Shown here: one piece after another, positions 11,771 to 23,389 of the stretch
Numbering within the stretch: the first letter of the stretch is position 1
Layout of the letters: each line of letters begins with the position of its first letter
Assembly: GCA_963585895.1 (NCBI GenBank)
Contig: OY757904.1
Span: 87,206,543 to 87,270,542 of the forward strand
Direction: 5' to 3'
DNA length: 64,000 bases
From: Sepioteuthis lessoniana
Lineage: Eukaryota; Mollusca; Cephalopoda; Myopsida; Loliginidae
The notes under the pieces: generated by a model
The model's input: the letters and a program-made list of their open reading frames with translations, nothing else
What the model was told of the DNA's origin: nothing
Databases searched by the model: none
Program-made: the position numbers and the translations under genes

Positions 11771-12194
11771 TTTTTACACACACGACCCGAGCAAAAAATA
11801 AAATAGTTTTTTTTTTTTGTTTTTTTGTTTTTTTGAATTGGCAGTTTTTGTTTTATAAAGCGAACTTCTGTGACGAACACGAACTATTTGTCGAAAGGAT
11901 TATTCTGCTGACCTTTCGGAAATAAATCCGTAAACCACAGAATAAAATACATTATATTTAATTATGCATTTTATTACAGATTTATCCAACTACCGACCGG
12001 TGTTTTTTTTTTTTTTTTTTTTTTGACTCATTTTTCAAATTCCTCTTCAAAATGTAATGAAATATTTTATTATAACTTATATTAAATAAAGGAACTTCCT
12101 AGGTACAGAAACACTTCACTTGGCCCAGTAGTCTGATAGCGGCCGACGCTAAATAAATACAGCTGGCAGTAAATCAAAATCACCTTGGCGGCCG

Positions 12195-12720
12195 GGCTTC
12201 TGTACCTCTAGCACGATTTCAAGGTCAAGGACAGATTCGATGCCGAAAGTCTTGGCTCGAGCTCGACCTCCCTCTCTCATAACTCCCACTATTAACCGAC
12301 CTTCGGGTCATTGACCTGGTTTCAAGTCATGTCTGGTTGGAGGCAGAGATAAATATCTTCGGCCCTGAGTTGGTATCTGTACCTTCACCGCGACTCAAAG
12401 TCATGGACAGATTCGTAGCCGAATTGCTCCTGGGTTCGGTTTGGCTACCTTCGGGTGGGCGATGATGTCATTAACAACCATTGTATACCACTGGACCTCT
12501 TGGTACAGTTTAAACTATAATCAGGCATCCGTGCCTGGACTCACGTTTGAGTCCATGTCCAGCAAGGATCATCAAGCTCACATTGCACTGATTGAGCCGA
12601 TGATCAGCATAGTCCAGCAGAATTCGAGTCCCGGCTCGAGCCCGATCGACCTCTCCTTTAACCCCCACTATAAATCGATCTTCGAGTCATTGACCCTGTG
12701 TTAAGTCCTGTCTGGTAGGA
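12195..12720. repeat. Degenerate direct repeats in a GC-richer block
   Basis: Two long, diverged direct repeats are visible: 12253-12345 and 12635-12720 (shared pieces include CTCGAGC, CCCACTAT and TGTCTGGT). A third shared piece (GGACAGATTCG) occurs near 12230 and 12410. The second repeat is interrupted by the solo LTR that follows and continues at 13276. Base composition is much richer in G+C than in the neighbouring kilobases. No protein similarity recognised; a non-autonomous or LTR-derived origin is possible. Confidence 0.7.
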
Positions 12721-13275
12721 TGTAACACTATATAGGTGGCCCGCCAAGCAGACGATTCCTTTGTCTGTTTTGGCGCGAAACCAGACAAAGGGTTTTTGGA
12801 CCTGAAATCTTGCCGTATCCGGAAGTGGTAAGGGGACGCGAAAGAGAGTTGGTTGGAGAAAGGAGCTGAGAGAGTTGGCGTGGAACCACGGACAGGGGCA
12901 GTTGACACCGGACACCGGAGCGGTGAGACAGTAGCAGAGAAGAGAGGGTCCAGCCACGGTGAAGAAGATCGAGTCAAGATGTCTGCATTCCAGCAGCTTT
13001 GTGGAATTTTCGCTAGTAATCCATGCTAGCGTTAGTCCATATATGCTATCGGAAATGTAGTGTTGCATACTCTCCTTCTGCTCTGAGTTAACCCCAAGCA
13101 TTGTTCGTGTTTGTTCGTCTGTTTTATTTTCTCCTGTCCCCCCGATCGTATTCTTGTGGTGGCAAGAAATGTGCGTTACCCCCCTCGGGGCCACTAGTTG
13201 ATCACCGGCCGGCCAAGAAGTGAATGGTTAGAAGAAAGTTAACGTATGTGGGGGCCGAAGGGGGGTAACGTTACA
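12721..13275. mobile_element. Solo LTR with 4-bp target duplication
   Basis: The segment begins TGTAAC and ends GTTACA, the inverted termini expected of an LTR (5'-TG...CA-3'). It is flanked by AGGA on both sides (12717-12720 and 13276-13279). The sequence on either side rejoins to match an uninterrupted neighbouring repeat near 12325-12350 (TGTCTGGTTGGAGGCAGAG), so the empty site is available inside this window. A TATATA lies near the left end. No internal coding region is present, so this is a solo LTR, presumably formed by recombination between two LTRs. A diverged relative lies at 52.7-53.2 kb. Confidence 0.8.
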
Positions 13276-14110
13276 AGGAGACAGAGAAAAATATTTCCTC
13301 AGCGGCTGGTTTCACTCGAGCCCGGAGGAGAGGTGTCTGTTTCTTCTCCCAGCAGCATGGGGTCTTCATCCTCACCACCAGCCAAAACAGACGACGTGGA
13401 TCCAACCAATCACAGCGCGGAACCAGCACAGCCAAGCAGACCAATCACAGCTGCCATCTCATTCAAACAGCTCTTCTCAGAGCTAACTTCAGAAAGTCTA
13501 CCATTCAACAGCTCTTCTAAGAGGTAACTTCAGAAAGTCTTCCGAAATCACTTTTTGTTTCCTCACTGCACCTTTCTGACATACCACGAGACGACAACCC
13601 AGCAGCCAGCACCAACAGCAGACCACCCCCAGCTTAATCCAGCAGCCTTTCCTGCGTAACCAAGTTACCAACATCTGAATCACCTAGTCCACGAGCGACT
13701 GCGCAGCTCGGACTTGCATCAACACTTCTATGCCACATTGACAAACACGCCCGGTTAACCAAGGATTTGAATAAACTGTGACATCGATCACCCAGCCTCT
13801 GCAACCAATGCATCCACATCATTGACCGTCTTCAGCACCATCTACTGACCATACAGCTACACCTACAATCAGCACCAAGCACAGAGACCATCCTCATCTT
13901 GTATACGCACTGTTGCCACAAAGACAGCTGAGGCTAAGACTTTTTACAACACTGACTTTCAACACCCAGCAGACTACACCAATGTGATACAACAACTGCG
14001 ATTTTTACAACCATACACCTTTCATGTACGATTTGCTCAATAAAACCTGAAATTTAAACTTATCCATTTGTCTCTCTCATTTGTCCAGTCCTCTGTTAAT
14101 CACAACACAA
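13276..14110. repeat. Flanking GC-richer block with a 39-bp tandem duplication
   Basis: Continuation of the repeat block after the solo LTR. Near 13464-13540 a unit of about 39 bp (containing CAGCTCTTCT and TAACTTCAGAAAGTCT) is duplicated in tandem. An AATAAA at about 14039 sits where a poly(A) signal could be, so an LTR-like or non-autonomous element origin is possible. No convincing protein. Confidence 0.45.
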
Positions 14111-14204
14111 CACTTATAGCATCTTCCCGGGATCGACGCACATATACTGGTCTCCCGCGACAACCACATCTTTACTTATCATTAGATTTATTTCGGACGT
14201 TTTT

Positions 14205-14547
14205 GTGAGTGATGAATCTCTTTACGCTTTCAAGTCGTATTTATGACAAGGAGTCCGTAATTCGCTTTTTACAAACTCATGGAATTATTCACAATCAACG
14301 TCTTTTTCGTAACGATCATGAAATGCACTTCTCAGTGTCTTCGGATAGATGGAGATGTTGTTAGTTTTCCGGAGATAAGTCGAGCTACGCATCATCGATT
14401 TATTTGCATTAGGGTTAGGGTTGGAATGGATAACACTCACCAAACTGTTAGTCATTCGATCAATTTTGTCGACCTAGGATGTGGGGCTCATATTCAAACC
14501 ATTGAATCTTTCTGGTATTTGTACAAAATGCAGAATAAACGCCCCGA

Positions 14548-14565
<18 letters not shown>
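14205..14565 (+). mobile_element. Merlin-type DNA transposon remnant, core deleted
   Basis: Two frames match the beginning and end of a Merlin (IS1016/ISXO2-like) transposase. Near 14212-14345 one reads YDKESVIRFLQTHGIIHN and then SSDRWRC, typical of the N-terminal zinc-binding region. From about 14395 the other frame reads HQTVSHSINFVD and GAHIQTIESFWYLYKMQNK, the C-terminal part with the catalytic glutamate (TIE). The middle, including both catalytic aspartates, is missing at the frame change near 14350. Terminal inverted repeats were not found. It ends against an ATA trinucleotide repeat. Family assignment is from recalled motifs and is fairly firm. Confidence 0.75.
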
Positions 14566-14584
<19 letters not shown>

Positions 14585-14588
14585 TATA
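14550..14588. repeat. (AAT)n microsatellite
   Basis: About 12 tandem AAT/TAA units, followed by a short TA run. Confidence 0.9.
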
Positions 14589-14589
14589 T

Positions 14590-16600
14590 GCCGTAAAATA
14601 GAAAACGGCAAGTGAAAAAAGGTGCGTCCTCGAAAAAACCCAAGAGTTTGATAGGCTGTGAGGACTTTGGTAAATTAAAAAAATAAGAATATCACGCTAA
14701 ATTACCAGTAAAAGGTTAATCCTTTCTTGTTTGTTGATAATGATTGTTCTAAAGAGATTTACTCGTAAAGTTGGAAATATAATTTGTATTGATAACAGAA
14801 AAAAACTTAATTTCTAAAAATAAACGCTATTCTCAATAATAGATGTTTATACGAATTGTTTATATCAGAAAGTAGGACGTAAGAATTTTACGACTTGAAA
14901 TTGTACTTTGGGTGATGTCAGAAGGTGCCACTTGCGTTAGAGGACGGATGAATTAATTAGGCGTGGCATGACGCGAGGTAAGGATATTCTTAATAAATAA
15001 GCCTCGCCTCGGACCGATGTGAGATTCTTTTTTACTGTGACAGTCGGGGTGATTACTTCAGGTCTGTACCGTGATTGTTGATGTGTAAGAGCCGGCCGAG
15101 CTCCGGCGTGAGGAAATCATTTCTGGGCGGATGTGACGTCATCCATCGAGAAAACCCGTTGGAGATTGAATCAGGCGTTCTGCGTGCACATGTGTCCTTG
15201 ACAAGTCCGATAAGCGAAAATCACTAAATAAGCTGCTAAACCGAAAAAGGTTAAGACAAAAATCACCTCTCTCCAATAACCAACACTCGAGGTATTTTTT
15301 GTATATTAGAGACTTTTTAATTAGGTTTCTTTTTCTTTATGAACTTTGTTTATTTCATGTATTGTTGGTGTTGTTATCTATATAAAAATACGTATCGTAA
15401 AATCGGATTGGTTTGGTTATTTTTTAATGTTAACACGAATCCAGCCCGACGAGTCTGCAGATAATCTTTGGACCCGATTACCGCTCAACAGCATCAATCA
15501 CGACGTGCACAGTTGAGCGGATATCCAGAGAATTAGGTCTAACCGGTAACACAGGGCCCTTCAGGATTCTGTCGACTAAAGAAATTAGCGCATATGTTAG
15601 GCACTAGCAACCTTCTAAGTAGGCCAAGCATATAGATAAACATAAAAGGTCGGATAATAAAAATAAGTTTTAAATACAAACAATAGTTACCACAGGTTCT
15701 CATTACAACATGGTGGCAATTATTAAAAAAAACAAAAGAAACTTAATCGTCACCGAAATATTGTTTTGTCGAAATTATTTTTTTGAATGATGGAGGTTTG
15801 TGTTGACGGGACTTTTTTCGCCTTCACCGGAGGAAGTGGATTAGTGACATGACCGGAACTAACACCGTTTTTGTCGTTGAAGCGGGAAATAGGAAACTTG
15901 GCTCTTTTTGGGAGAAGACTTTAGTGGGAGCGGACAGCTGAAAAAGGAGCTCCGTGCTTGACCGCTAAGAACTATTTGGTGTGAAGAAATTTTACTCTGA
16001 ATAGGAAAATTTCTAATGACTGACTAAGAACCTGATGGAGGTCTATCAGGTATCCTTTATCAACTGCTGAATCTTCTAGTCCAAAGGAAATATTTCTAAT
16101 TGCTGACCTGAGGAAATTTTATTGAGTTTCAAATTCAATTGCTAAGTCTCCTATTCGAAATGAGATATATTTACGGAGGCAATTCTTTCAACATAAAAAT
16201 TGTGAATGCTGAACATGAGGCTGACTGGATTTCTCCCCTTCAAGACTCCTCATAAAGGAACTTTCTAAGAAACAAACTGGTGAAATCTGTCTCAATACAT
16301 TTTTCTTGATTAAGATTGCTGCTGCTGTTCAACGAAGATTTTACTGTCGTGAAGACTTCCATTTTTTAAAGGACTTTTTGAACCTATAAGATTGTTTTAT
16401 TTTTGCATTCTAACGAACTCTGTTATTTTTTTTATCCGTACATTTGTTTTGTTCGTTGTTTCTGGCCCAAATCTTTTTCGGAGACTACTGTTAATCGTTC
16501 GGTCATTCAACTGAACACTAAAGTGTAATGATTTTATCAGTATGTGCTTTCTTTCTTTTCTAGTGAATATAATATGAATGTTATATATTTTTTATCTGTA
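14590..16600. other. Unassigned region
   Basis: About 2 kb with no recognisable protein. It includes a G+C-richer part (14930-15200) and, near 15700, the string CATTACAACATGGTGGCA, which could be an LTR end next to a primer-binding site, but no partner LTR or inverted ends support this. Confidence 0.4.
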
Positions 16601-16611
16601 AATAAATAGAC

Positions 16612-17625
16612 AGTTCACGGCCTACCAAAAGAAACCGTAGCAGCAATACCGATTCTCTATAGAAACACCAAAGTGAAAGTACGTTCACCGGATGGAGACA
16701 CAGACTACTTCGACATTGTAGCAGGAGTACTACAAGGGGACAAGCTTGTCCCATACCTCTTTATCATCTGTCTAGACTACGTGCTTAGAACATCGATTGA
16801 TAAAATCAGAGAAAACGGCTTCGAGCTGACAAAGAAAAGAAGCAGAAGGTACCCTGCAAAAACAATCACCGACGCCGACTACGCCGATGACATAGCGATA
16901 CTGGCAAATACATCCAGCCAAGCCAAAACCCTACTGCATAGTTTGGAGCGAGCCACTGCAGGCATTGGCCTCGATGTCAATGCACACAAAACTGAATATA
17001 TGTGCTTTAATCAAACAGGCGACATTTCCACACTAGAGGGAACCTCTCTGAAACTGCTAGACAAATTCACATACCTAGGAAGCAGTGTTTCATCCACCGA
17101 AAAAGACATCGACACGCGGCTAACGAAAGCATGGACAGCTATCGATAAGCTATCGATCATATGGAAATCAGACCTGACCGATAAAATAAAACGCAGTTTC
17201 TTCCAGGCAGAGGTCGTATCGATACTGCTGTATGGATGCACTACTTGGACGCTAACAAACGGCTGGAGAAGAAGCTAGACGGCAAGAATGTTGCAAGCAA
17301 TATTGAACAAGTCCTGGCGGTAACACCCAACAAGGCACCAACTATACATCCACCAGCCTCCCATCACGAAAACTATCCAAGTTAGAGGAACCAGATATGC
17401 AGGACACTGCTGGAGAAGCAAGTACGAGCTCATAAGTGATGTACTCCTATGGACCCCCACATATGGCCGAGCAAAAGCAGGGCGACCATCTCGAACATAC
17501 ATACAGCAGCTATGTGAGGATACGGGATGTAGCCCTGAAGACCTGGCAGAGGCGATGAATGATAGGGAGAAGTGGCGAGAGAGGGATATCCGTGCTAGCG
17601 GCACGACGTGATGATGATGATTGGA
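16612..17625 (+). mobile_element. RTE-like LINE copy 2 (5'-truncated)
   Basis: Begins abruptly near 16612 inside the RT (GLPKETVAAI). The open frame 16673-17278 (201 residues) covers RT motif B (GVLQGD), an intact motif C YADD at residues 70-73, the thumb (HKTEYMCFNQ, LDKFTYLGSSVSS) and the connection region (LLYGCTTWTLT). A frameshift near 17265 moves the rest to other frames (HPTRHQLY, ITKTIQVRGTRYAGHCWRSK), ending near 17610 in a TGATGATGATG tail characteristic of this family. It is the best-preserved of the three copies here, with only one break in the RT half. 5' truncation explains the missing endonuclease. Confidence 0.9.
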
Positions 17626-17907
17626 CGCACGTGTTACTTTTATTCCTGGTTTGATATTGTATAGAATTGAATAGAGTGGTTATCTCGTGTTGAAAGAAGG
17701 TCGTGAGTTATCACCCTTACTGTATGGTTGTTTTTTTTCTTTTTCTTTTTTCTTTTTACATCCAAGGACTTGTTTCTTGAGTTATTTTTTTGTAGGAAAC
17801 ATAGTCCTTTAAGTTTGCTAGACCACAAATTTAAGTCTGGAGGTACATTCATTAAGTGAAACAACCGAAAAAACAGAACCAGACGACTTACAAATTCAGG
17901 ATCAGAA

Positions 17908-17931
17908 CACACACACACACACACACACACA
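17908..17931. repeat. (CA)n microsatellite
   Basis: Twelve CA units followed by AAAGAAAGAAA. Confidence 0.9.
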
Positions 17932-18479
17932 AAGAAAGAAAATAAATGAGAAATCTCTAAAAACCTGCAGAATTCAAGAAAATTCAGGGAAGTAGAAATT
18001 CAAACTTTTTCGACTATAGATATACAAGGTTGATTCGGAGGTATTAGTCATTAATTAGTTAAGAACATTTAATTCACTTTTACTCGTCTTAATTTAACGC
18101 TCTTTTACACGTCTTTTACAAGCAAGAAGAGATTTAAGAACTGTTTAAATTTATATTTAAGGAAAATACAAAAACAAACAAAAAATTTCCGGAATGAAAA
18201 GTTGTTCTAATTTGGATTTTTTTCAGGTATCGTGTTTCTATTTCAGTCGAATCATATAACGCACTCATGAACACTCAAACAGATAAGACAATGTGTTAGC
18301 TATAACTGACAGAATCATTAGACTCTACAATCCCTTTCCTCACATCATAGTGACTTACCAGGTACCCGCCTTACCTCCTATCCTTGAAAGGAGACGCAGT
18401 TGAGAATTAGAAGAATTTTAAAAATTATGAGAATGCTAATTTACCAAATAAATTGAAAGATGCCACACGTAGAAAAATC

Positions 18480-18900
18480 GTTGAAGTAACACTTTGCACC
18501 ATAATAGAAGCGGAATGTAAGAAAATTATGAACTTGCTTCCGACTCTGACTGCGGAAAACAAAAATGATCCAAAGAAGATAATAGAGGAACTTAACTAAC
18601 ATTTTGTCACGAAATGCAACATTAGATACAAACGATTTATTTAATTTTGTTGTACAGAAATCTAAGGAGTCTACTGATGAATATGACGTTTGCCAACGAC
18701 AGCGTGCAAAGTCATGCAAGTTTAGCGTATTGTAGGACTCCGTTAGCCGAGACCGGACTGTCATCTGTACTCATGATGAATATGAAAGAGAACCCTTTCT
18801 TAGGAACAAACCCGTACCTGACCTCGACATGGTAATCCAAAATCTTTGAGGAGTCAGCATCTCTTGAATATACAAGCTGGTGATAGCGGGAAAAGTGGGA
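18480..18900 (+). pseudogene. Gag remnant of plus-strand gypsy element
   Basis: Broken frames read ENKNDPKKIIEELN, then LFNFVVQKSKESTDEYD, AKSCKF and DSVSRDRTVICTHDEYERTL. This is the usual order of the gypsy gag capsid region: a helix ending in a K-rich loop, then QKxxES, a CEF-like motif, and RDRxVxGIxDE. One stop follows EELN and another lies at FSVL-stop. A zinc knuckle is not legible after it. Capsid proteins of this kind assemble the element's particle; this copy could not. Confidence 0.65.
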
Positions 18901-19099
18901 CCAGACACAATCACTTACATGGAGAAACTGAAACAGAATTTATCGGAAAGTCCAAAGAAACGGAGAAAGCAAAATACATTACCCATCAACAAACAAAAGC
19001 GCAAAACCGCTGGCGCAAGAACTAGAAAACAGTTCCAAAAGGAAATACATACAAGTGGTGGGTCAAGGCAGCAGACCACGTCAAGAAAGATTATCATGC

Positions 19100-19304
19100 C
19101 CAATGCTGGTCAATGGAGTTCAACAATATACTGGGAGACAGGGATAAGTATCTCGATAGTTTTTATTTGTTGGAGGAAGTGAGTACCAACAAGGATAATT
19201 TTTGGTCCGCAGAGACCTTAGTGATTAAAAATCCCTACAGCTTCAAACTTGACAGCAGATCAAAGGTAACGGTCATCAGTGATAAAATACCTGAAGGAAA
19301 CTAG
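19100..19304 (+). pseudogene. Aspartic protease remnant with lost active site
   Basis: The frame 19113-19304 contains YSFKLDSRSKVTVISDKIP. Gypsy-type proteases have LDTGA at this position followed by VTVVSDK; here the catalytic D-T-G reads D-S-R, so the enzyme is dead. It lies directly after the gag remnant in the plus-strand gypsy element. Confidence 0.65.
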
Positions 19305-19455
19305 AAAAAATAGAAAATGAATTCCAGGGTCAGACAAGAAGATAAACTGTGGGGATTGAATAATAGTTAAATAAAACGCCAATAACATTTTTAAAATAAT
19401 AAAATAAAATAAACACGAAATGAAATAAATAAATAAATACAAAAAACAAGTATCC

Positions 19456-19815
19456 ATGTCTCTTTTCCGTCATTCATTCTTTCTCAGCCTGGACAACAAG
19501 CAAAAGAAAATAATTTGTGAATGTGGATATGAAGAAAAAGTAAATGACCAACTTCATAATCTTTCCCAAAACACCCAAACCTCTAATAACGCAGAACGGT
19601 GGCTCCGACATGATTTGAAAAAATCCAAATTAACAAGTTCAACAAGAAAACAAAAACTTCAAAGAACACCAGTTACAAGAAATGTAAAGGAAAAAGAATC
19701 AAGTCTACCAGCTTATGTTGTCTTGTCATTTTCCACTACCAACAGTCAAAAATGTACGACTGCTGGAATTCACTCGCAAAGAATAAAACACTCATACAAC
19801 CAAGCTAATTTTTAA
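19456..19815 (+). other. Unrecognised open frame (119 codons)
   Basis: An open frame in the gap where the gypsy RT should be. The product would be lysine- and threonine-rich with no motif I recognise and no transmembrane segment. It overlaps no conserved block, and codon use is unremarkable for A+T-rich noncoding DNA. Probably chance; listed because it is among the longer frames without an explanation. Confidence 0.15.
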
Positions 19816-19929
19816 ACAAAGTTAGTCATTAACTAAATTTTTGGCTGCTATTTCACCCACATTGATAAAACAAACAAACAAAGATATTCGAAAGGACATT
19901 TTTTTCTTTAACGAAAAGAACATGCGACA

Positions 19930-19993
19930 AGAAGAAGAAGAAGAAGAAGAAGAAGAAGAAGAAGAAGAAGAAGAAGAAGAAGAAGAAGAAGAA
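19930..19993. repeat. (GAA)n microsatellite
   Basis: About 21 GAA/AGA units, encoding poly-Glu on one strand and poly-Phe on the other. Confidence 0.95.
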
Positions 19994-20149
19994 GGTTTTC
20001 AACAAGTTGCCGCTAGCGAAAGAATCAACCGACCGAATCTTACCACTAGCCAACCACCATAAACGGTGGACCTGTCGAACTACTGGAATCTACACATGAA
20101 ATACGAATCCCCCCCACAAACACTCACACCAAAAATATTCTCTAAATAA

Positions 20150-21170
20150 GTGGCAGGTGCAGCACTGCATCAGATAATAAATGTTGATCCAGTTTCCATT
20201 GGTTTCTATTTAAAAATCTGTCCGAAAACCGCAGGAAATACTCCACTTTTGATAGAGAACTGTTAGCAGCATACCAGGCAGTTTTGTATTTCAAGCCACT
20301 GATTGAAGGTAGGCATGTCACCTTGTTTTCAGATCACAAACAAATTTCCCTGGCGTTCCCCACCTTACAAAAAACACCAATGAAATCGGACAAGCAACAT
20401 AGATAGTTGTCAATTATGACAGATTATGTCGCAGGTATACTGTACATAAAAGAAGAAAACGTCATTGCTGATTGTTTGTTTCGACCCACATGTTCGGTGA
20501 CTGTAGACCTCTGGGATCTATCAGTGATCTGTGAATATAAAGAGGGAGGTGTGGAAATCAACACATGTAGAAATCGACTTAAACCCCATGAAAAGCAAGA
20601 GTCATCCATCTGGTGCGACCTATTGACATTCACTTCCAGACCATACTAAATCACAACGCAAGAGGATCTTCTGCATGTTTCACAACATCTCGCATCCAGG
20701 ACCTACGCCAATTGCAAAATTAATTAAAGCTAGATACTTTAGACCAGTCATGGAGAGAAATATACAATCTTGGGTCAAAGGTTGTTTACGATGCCAACAG
20801 CAAAGATCTCTCGACAAACTAGAACAATAACTAAACCATTCGCTCAACCATTTGGAAGAAATGAAACTGTGCATATAGACATCATTGGTCCACTATTACC
20901 CACCACCACTTATGACGGTGTATACACATCACTGGCTAGATATGTACTTACAGGCATTGATAGAGCAACAAGAAAGGTAGAAGCTACACCCTTGCAAGAC
21001 ACCTCTGCTACCTTCATAGCATTAGCATTCTTGAACACATGAGTCTCTCGCTTTGGAGTCCCATTACAAGTCATGAGACAACTGTATATCAACCTCAAAC
21101 AAATGGAACGATTGAAAGGCTTCACCGCACCCTGAAAACAGCTATCATGATCGTTAAGCAGGGTTGGTTG
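20150..21170 (+). pseudogene. RNase H and integrase remnant of plus-strand gypsy
   Basis: RNase H reads STFDRELLAAYQAVLYFKP, then HVTLFSDHKQI and DYVAGILYIKEENVIADCL (catalytic E and D in place). Integrase follows with H2C2 finger pieces (HPGPTPIAKLIKARYFRP, CLRCQQQR) and the core VHIDIIGP, the first catalytic aspartate being in VHID. After FGVPLQV the sequence jumps to a piece matching the YQPQTNG-IERLHRTLK region: the segment with the second catalytic aspartate is missing, a loss of roughly 40 codons. Integrase inserts element cDNA; this copy cannot. Confidence 0.75.
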
Positions 21171-21499
21171 GACGCATTACCATGAGACTTAGCTCTATAC
21201 GGGTGGTCGTGAGTACTTGTGTGTGTGTGCGTGCGTATAGTTGTGGATTTGCCATGTGTATATATATATATATATAAGTTCAACTCAGGGACAGTAAGAA
21301 GAACAGGGTCAGATAGAGTCGTAGTAGTCAACAAAAGGACAGTGAAAAAGGAGGAAATCTGCCGCCAGAAGTGAAGGGAAAACCGACGTAGGAGGAGAGA
21401 CGCAGCGGAGCCAGTTAGTCAGAGAAGGGACTCGAACAGGCCAACTGTCAGTCGGAAAGGACCCGCCAGTCAAAAGATACAAGAACTTATTCGCCTATG

Positions 21500-21939
21500 A
21501 GACAGAATTAGAGATAAAATAAAACGCAGTTTCTTCAAAGAACCGGTCGTGTCAATTCTACTATATGGATCCACCCTAGGAATGCTGACTAAGCGTACTA
21601 AGAAAAAGCTAAACCGGAACTGCACAAGAATGCTACGAGCCATGTTGAATGAATCCTGGAAGCAACATCCCACAAAATAGCAGCTGTATGGGCACTCACC
21701 TCCTCTAAAAATATCCAAATTAGATGGACAAGACATGCGAGGCACTACTGAAGAAGTAAGGACGAACTCATAAACGACGTTGTCACACAGATATGCAAGT
21801 GTTGGCCGACTAACAAGAATTTATTTACAACAGCTCTGTAGGATACAGGATGTCGTTTTGAGGATGCCGGAACAGATGAAAGATAGAGACGAATAGCGAG
21901 AGAGTCAGGGAAATCCGTGCAAGCAGCGCGACATGATAA

Positions 21940-21945
<6 letters not shown>
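21500..21945 (+). mobile_element. RTE-like LINE copy 3 (3' end only)
   Basis: Only the last 450 bp or so of the RTE-like family is present: DKIKRSFFKEPVVSILLYG, LNRNCTRMLRAMLNESWKQHP, QLYGHSPP, then broken frames, ending near 21940 in an ATGATAATGAT tail that runs straight into a TA/TG microsatellite. More diverged than copy 2. Extreme 5' truncation is usual for LINEs. Confidence 0.85.
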
Positions 21946-21987
<42 letters not shown>

Positions 21988-22013
21988 GAGTGTGTGTGTG
22001 TGTGTGTGTGTGT
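21943..22013. repeat. (TA)n(TG)n compound microsatellite
   Basis: A TA run to about 21984, then a TG run. It sits exactly at the 3' tail of RTE copy 3, so it may have grown from that tail. Confidence 0.9.
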
Positions 22014-22109
22014 GACGTTAAAACGGATGTTATAGCTAGATTCTTATTGGAACACTTCTAATGCTCTTTTTCTGTCCAATTTGCTATTGAATAATAATAA
22101 TTTAGTAGA

Positions 22110-22268
22110 GAAGCCGGAGCTGGTCTGCAGGTACCAGTAGCTGAAAGATGCAGGAACTGCTGTTGGGGAAGCTGGAGTTGGTCTGCAAGTGCTGGTAGCT
22201 GGAAGATGCAGGAACTGCTGCTGCTGAAGTTGGAGCTGGTCTGCAGGTGCTGGTAGCTGGAAGGTGTA
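22110..22268. repeat. 58-bp tandem repeat, about 2.8 copies
   Basis: Unit containing GGAGCTGGTCTGCAGGTGCTG and GAAGATGCAGGAACTGCTG, repeated at 58-bp spacing with a few substitutions. A minus-strand frame across it encodes Pro/Ala/Ser-rich repeats (PASSSYQHLQ), but no start, signal or similarity supports a gene. Confidence 0.85.
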
Positions 22269-22269
22269 G

Positions 22270-23380
22270 TGAGGAGACTAAGAGTGATCTCAAAAGACTT
22301 TTTGAAATTAGCACTTATATATATTATATATAGGGAGGGTTTTTTTCGTCAGTCTAAGGCAAGGTCTACTTTTTCAAATATTCTAGAGTCAGTAAAAAGT
22401 CTGCTTTTTCACAGACTCTACCGGTCTACTAGGAACGGTGTAAAATTTACAATTAACTAAATGAGAGTTAATTAGTTTCCGAGGTAGAAGAAAAGTCTGG
22501 AATTGGTTTCTTTCCGAAGGAAATAGAAAAGTTGCTGAGACCTTCTTAGTCAATGAGTAAGTCTTGATAAAAAAATTTTCAAGAAGAAAGGACAGTCGAA
22601 GAAATTCCTCAGAGAACCATCCTTCAGAATTGACTTGAAGTCACGGAGATTATTATATGTCTAACTGAAAGAGTGAAGAAAATTATTCTGAGTATGTGAC
22701 AACCACGTGCCAGAAATTTGAAACAAAAGAAATAAAAGAGATCTTTGCATTCAGACACCATATTGGTATTTCTGTGAAAAATTGTTTTGGCATTGTATAA
22801 CTTTTTTATTTCGGTCCAACGGTGAGTAAGTCCATTTGATACCCAATTCTCTCCTTTTATTCTATTTTTTGTGTTAAATCAAGCACAGCGAAATTTTTGT
22901 AATGTCAGTGGAAATGTATGTGTTTGATTTATTTCCTTTGCAGTAAATTCCTTTGAAATGGTATAAAAATGTTTGTCTCTGAAATATAGTTGTTTTTGTA
23001 TGTTAATAATTGAGAAACCCTTTCTCTCCCATATTCTAATTCACTTTTTTATTGCTTTTCTTTATCTTTCATTACCTGCGAAGAATGTCGGTTTACTACT
23101 GTCTTGGACGGCAACATTCGAGGCTTTGTTTACCTCTCTTCCTTTGTTTTTTTTTACCCATGGGTGACGAGCTTATGGCAATTTCAAAAAATGTTTTTAC
23201 AACTCAAAATTGAAATATTTTAAGGAAGTAATCGTAACGTTTGAAATTCATTAAAAAAATTTATCCAACAAAAAAATGTATCTAACAAAAAGTGTATTTT
23301 ACATATTCCCATGGATGCGATTCTCCATCCGTTCTTCGATTTTCTGGCACAGACCGACGTCCAGATTCCTATTACCCAGC
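22270..23380. other. Unassigned A+T-rich region
   Basis: No protein or structural feature recognised. Repeated GTCTACT and AAGTCT words near 22350-22560 suggest decayed repetitive DNA. Confidence 0.4.
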
Positions 23381-23389
23381 CTTTTTTTC

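Larger units (their letters stand above)
18420..21200 (+). mobile_element. Ty3/gypsy element, plus strand, RT lost
   Basis: A plus-strand gypsy remnant with gag (18420-18900), protease (about 19100-19304), RNase H (about 20150-20470) and integrase (about 20690-21170). The RT is absent: between protease and RNase H lies about 850 bp of unrelated, partly simple sequence including a GAA repeat. This element is not closely related to the 9.6 and 26.3 kb gypsy copies; its integrase resembles the lineage with RYFRPVM-type H2C2 fingers and a VHIDIIGPLLP core. Stops occur throughout. LTRs were not recognised on either side. It ends near 21200, followed by RTE copy 3. Confidence 0.8.

Noticed and set aside
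12658-13194. 178-codon open frame on the minus strand
   Set aside because: It lies inside the solo LTR and its flank, shows no motif, and is explained by the lower stop frequency of a GC-richer block.
15428-15716. Possible LTR ending ACAACA followed by TGGTGGCA as primer site
   Set aside because: The supposed start TGTTAAC does not form a proper inverted pair with the end, and no second LTR or target duplication was found.
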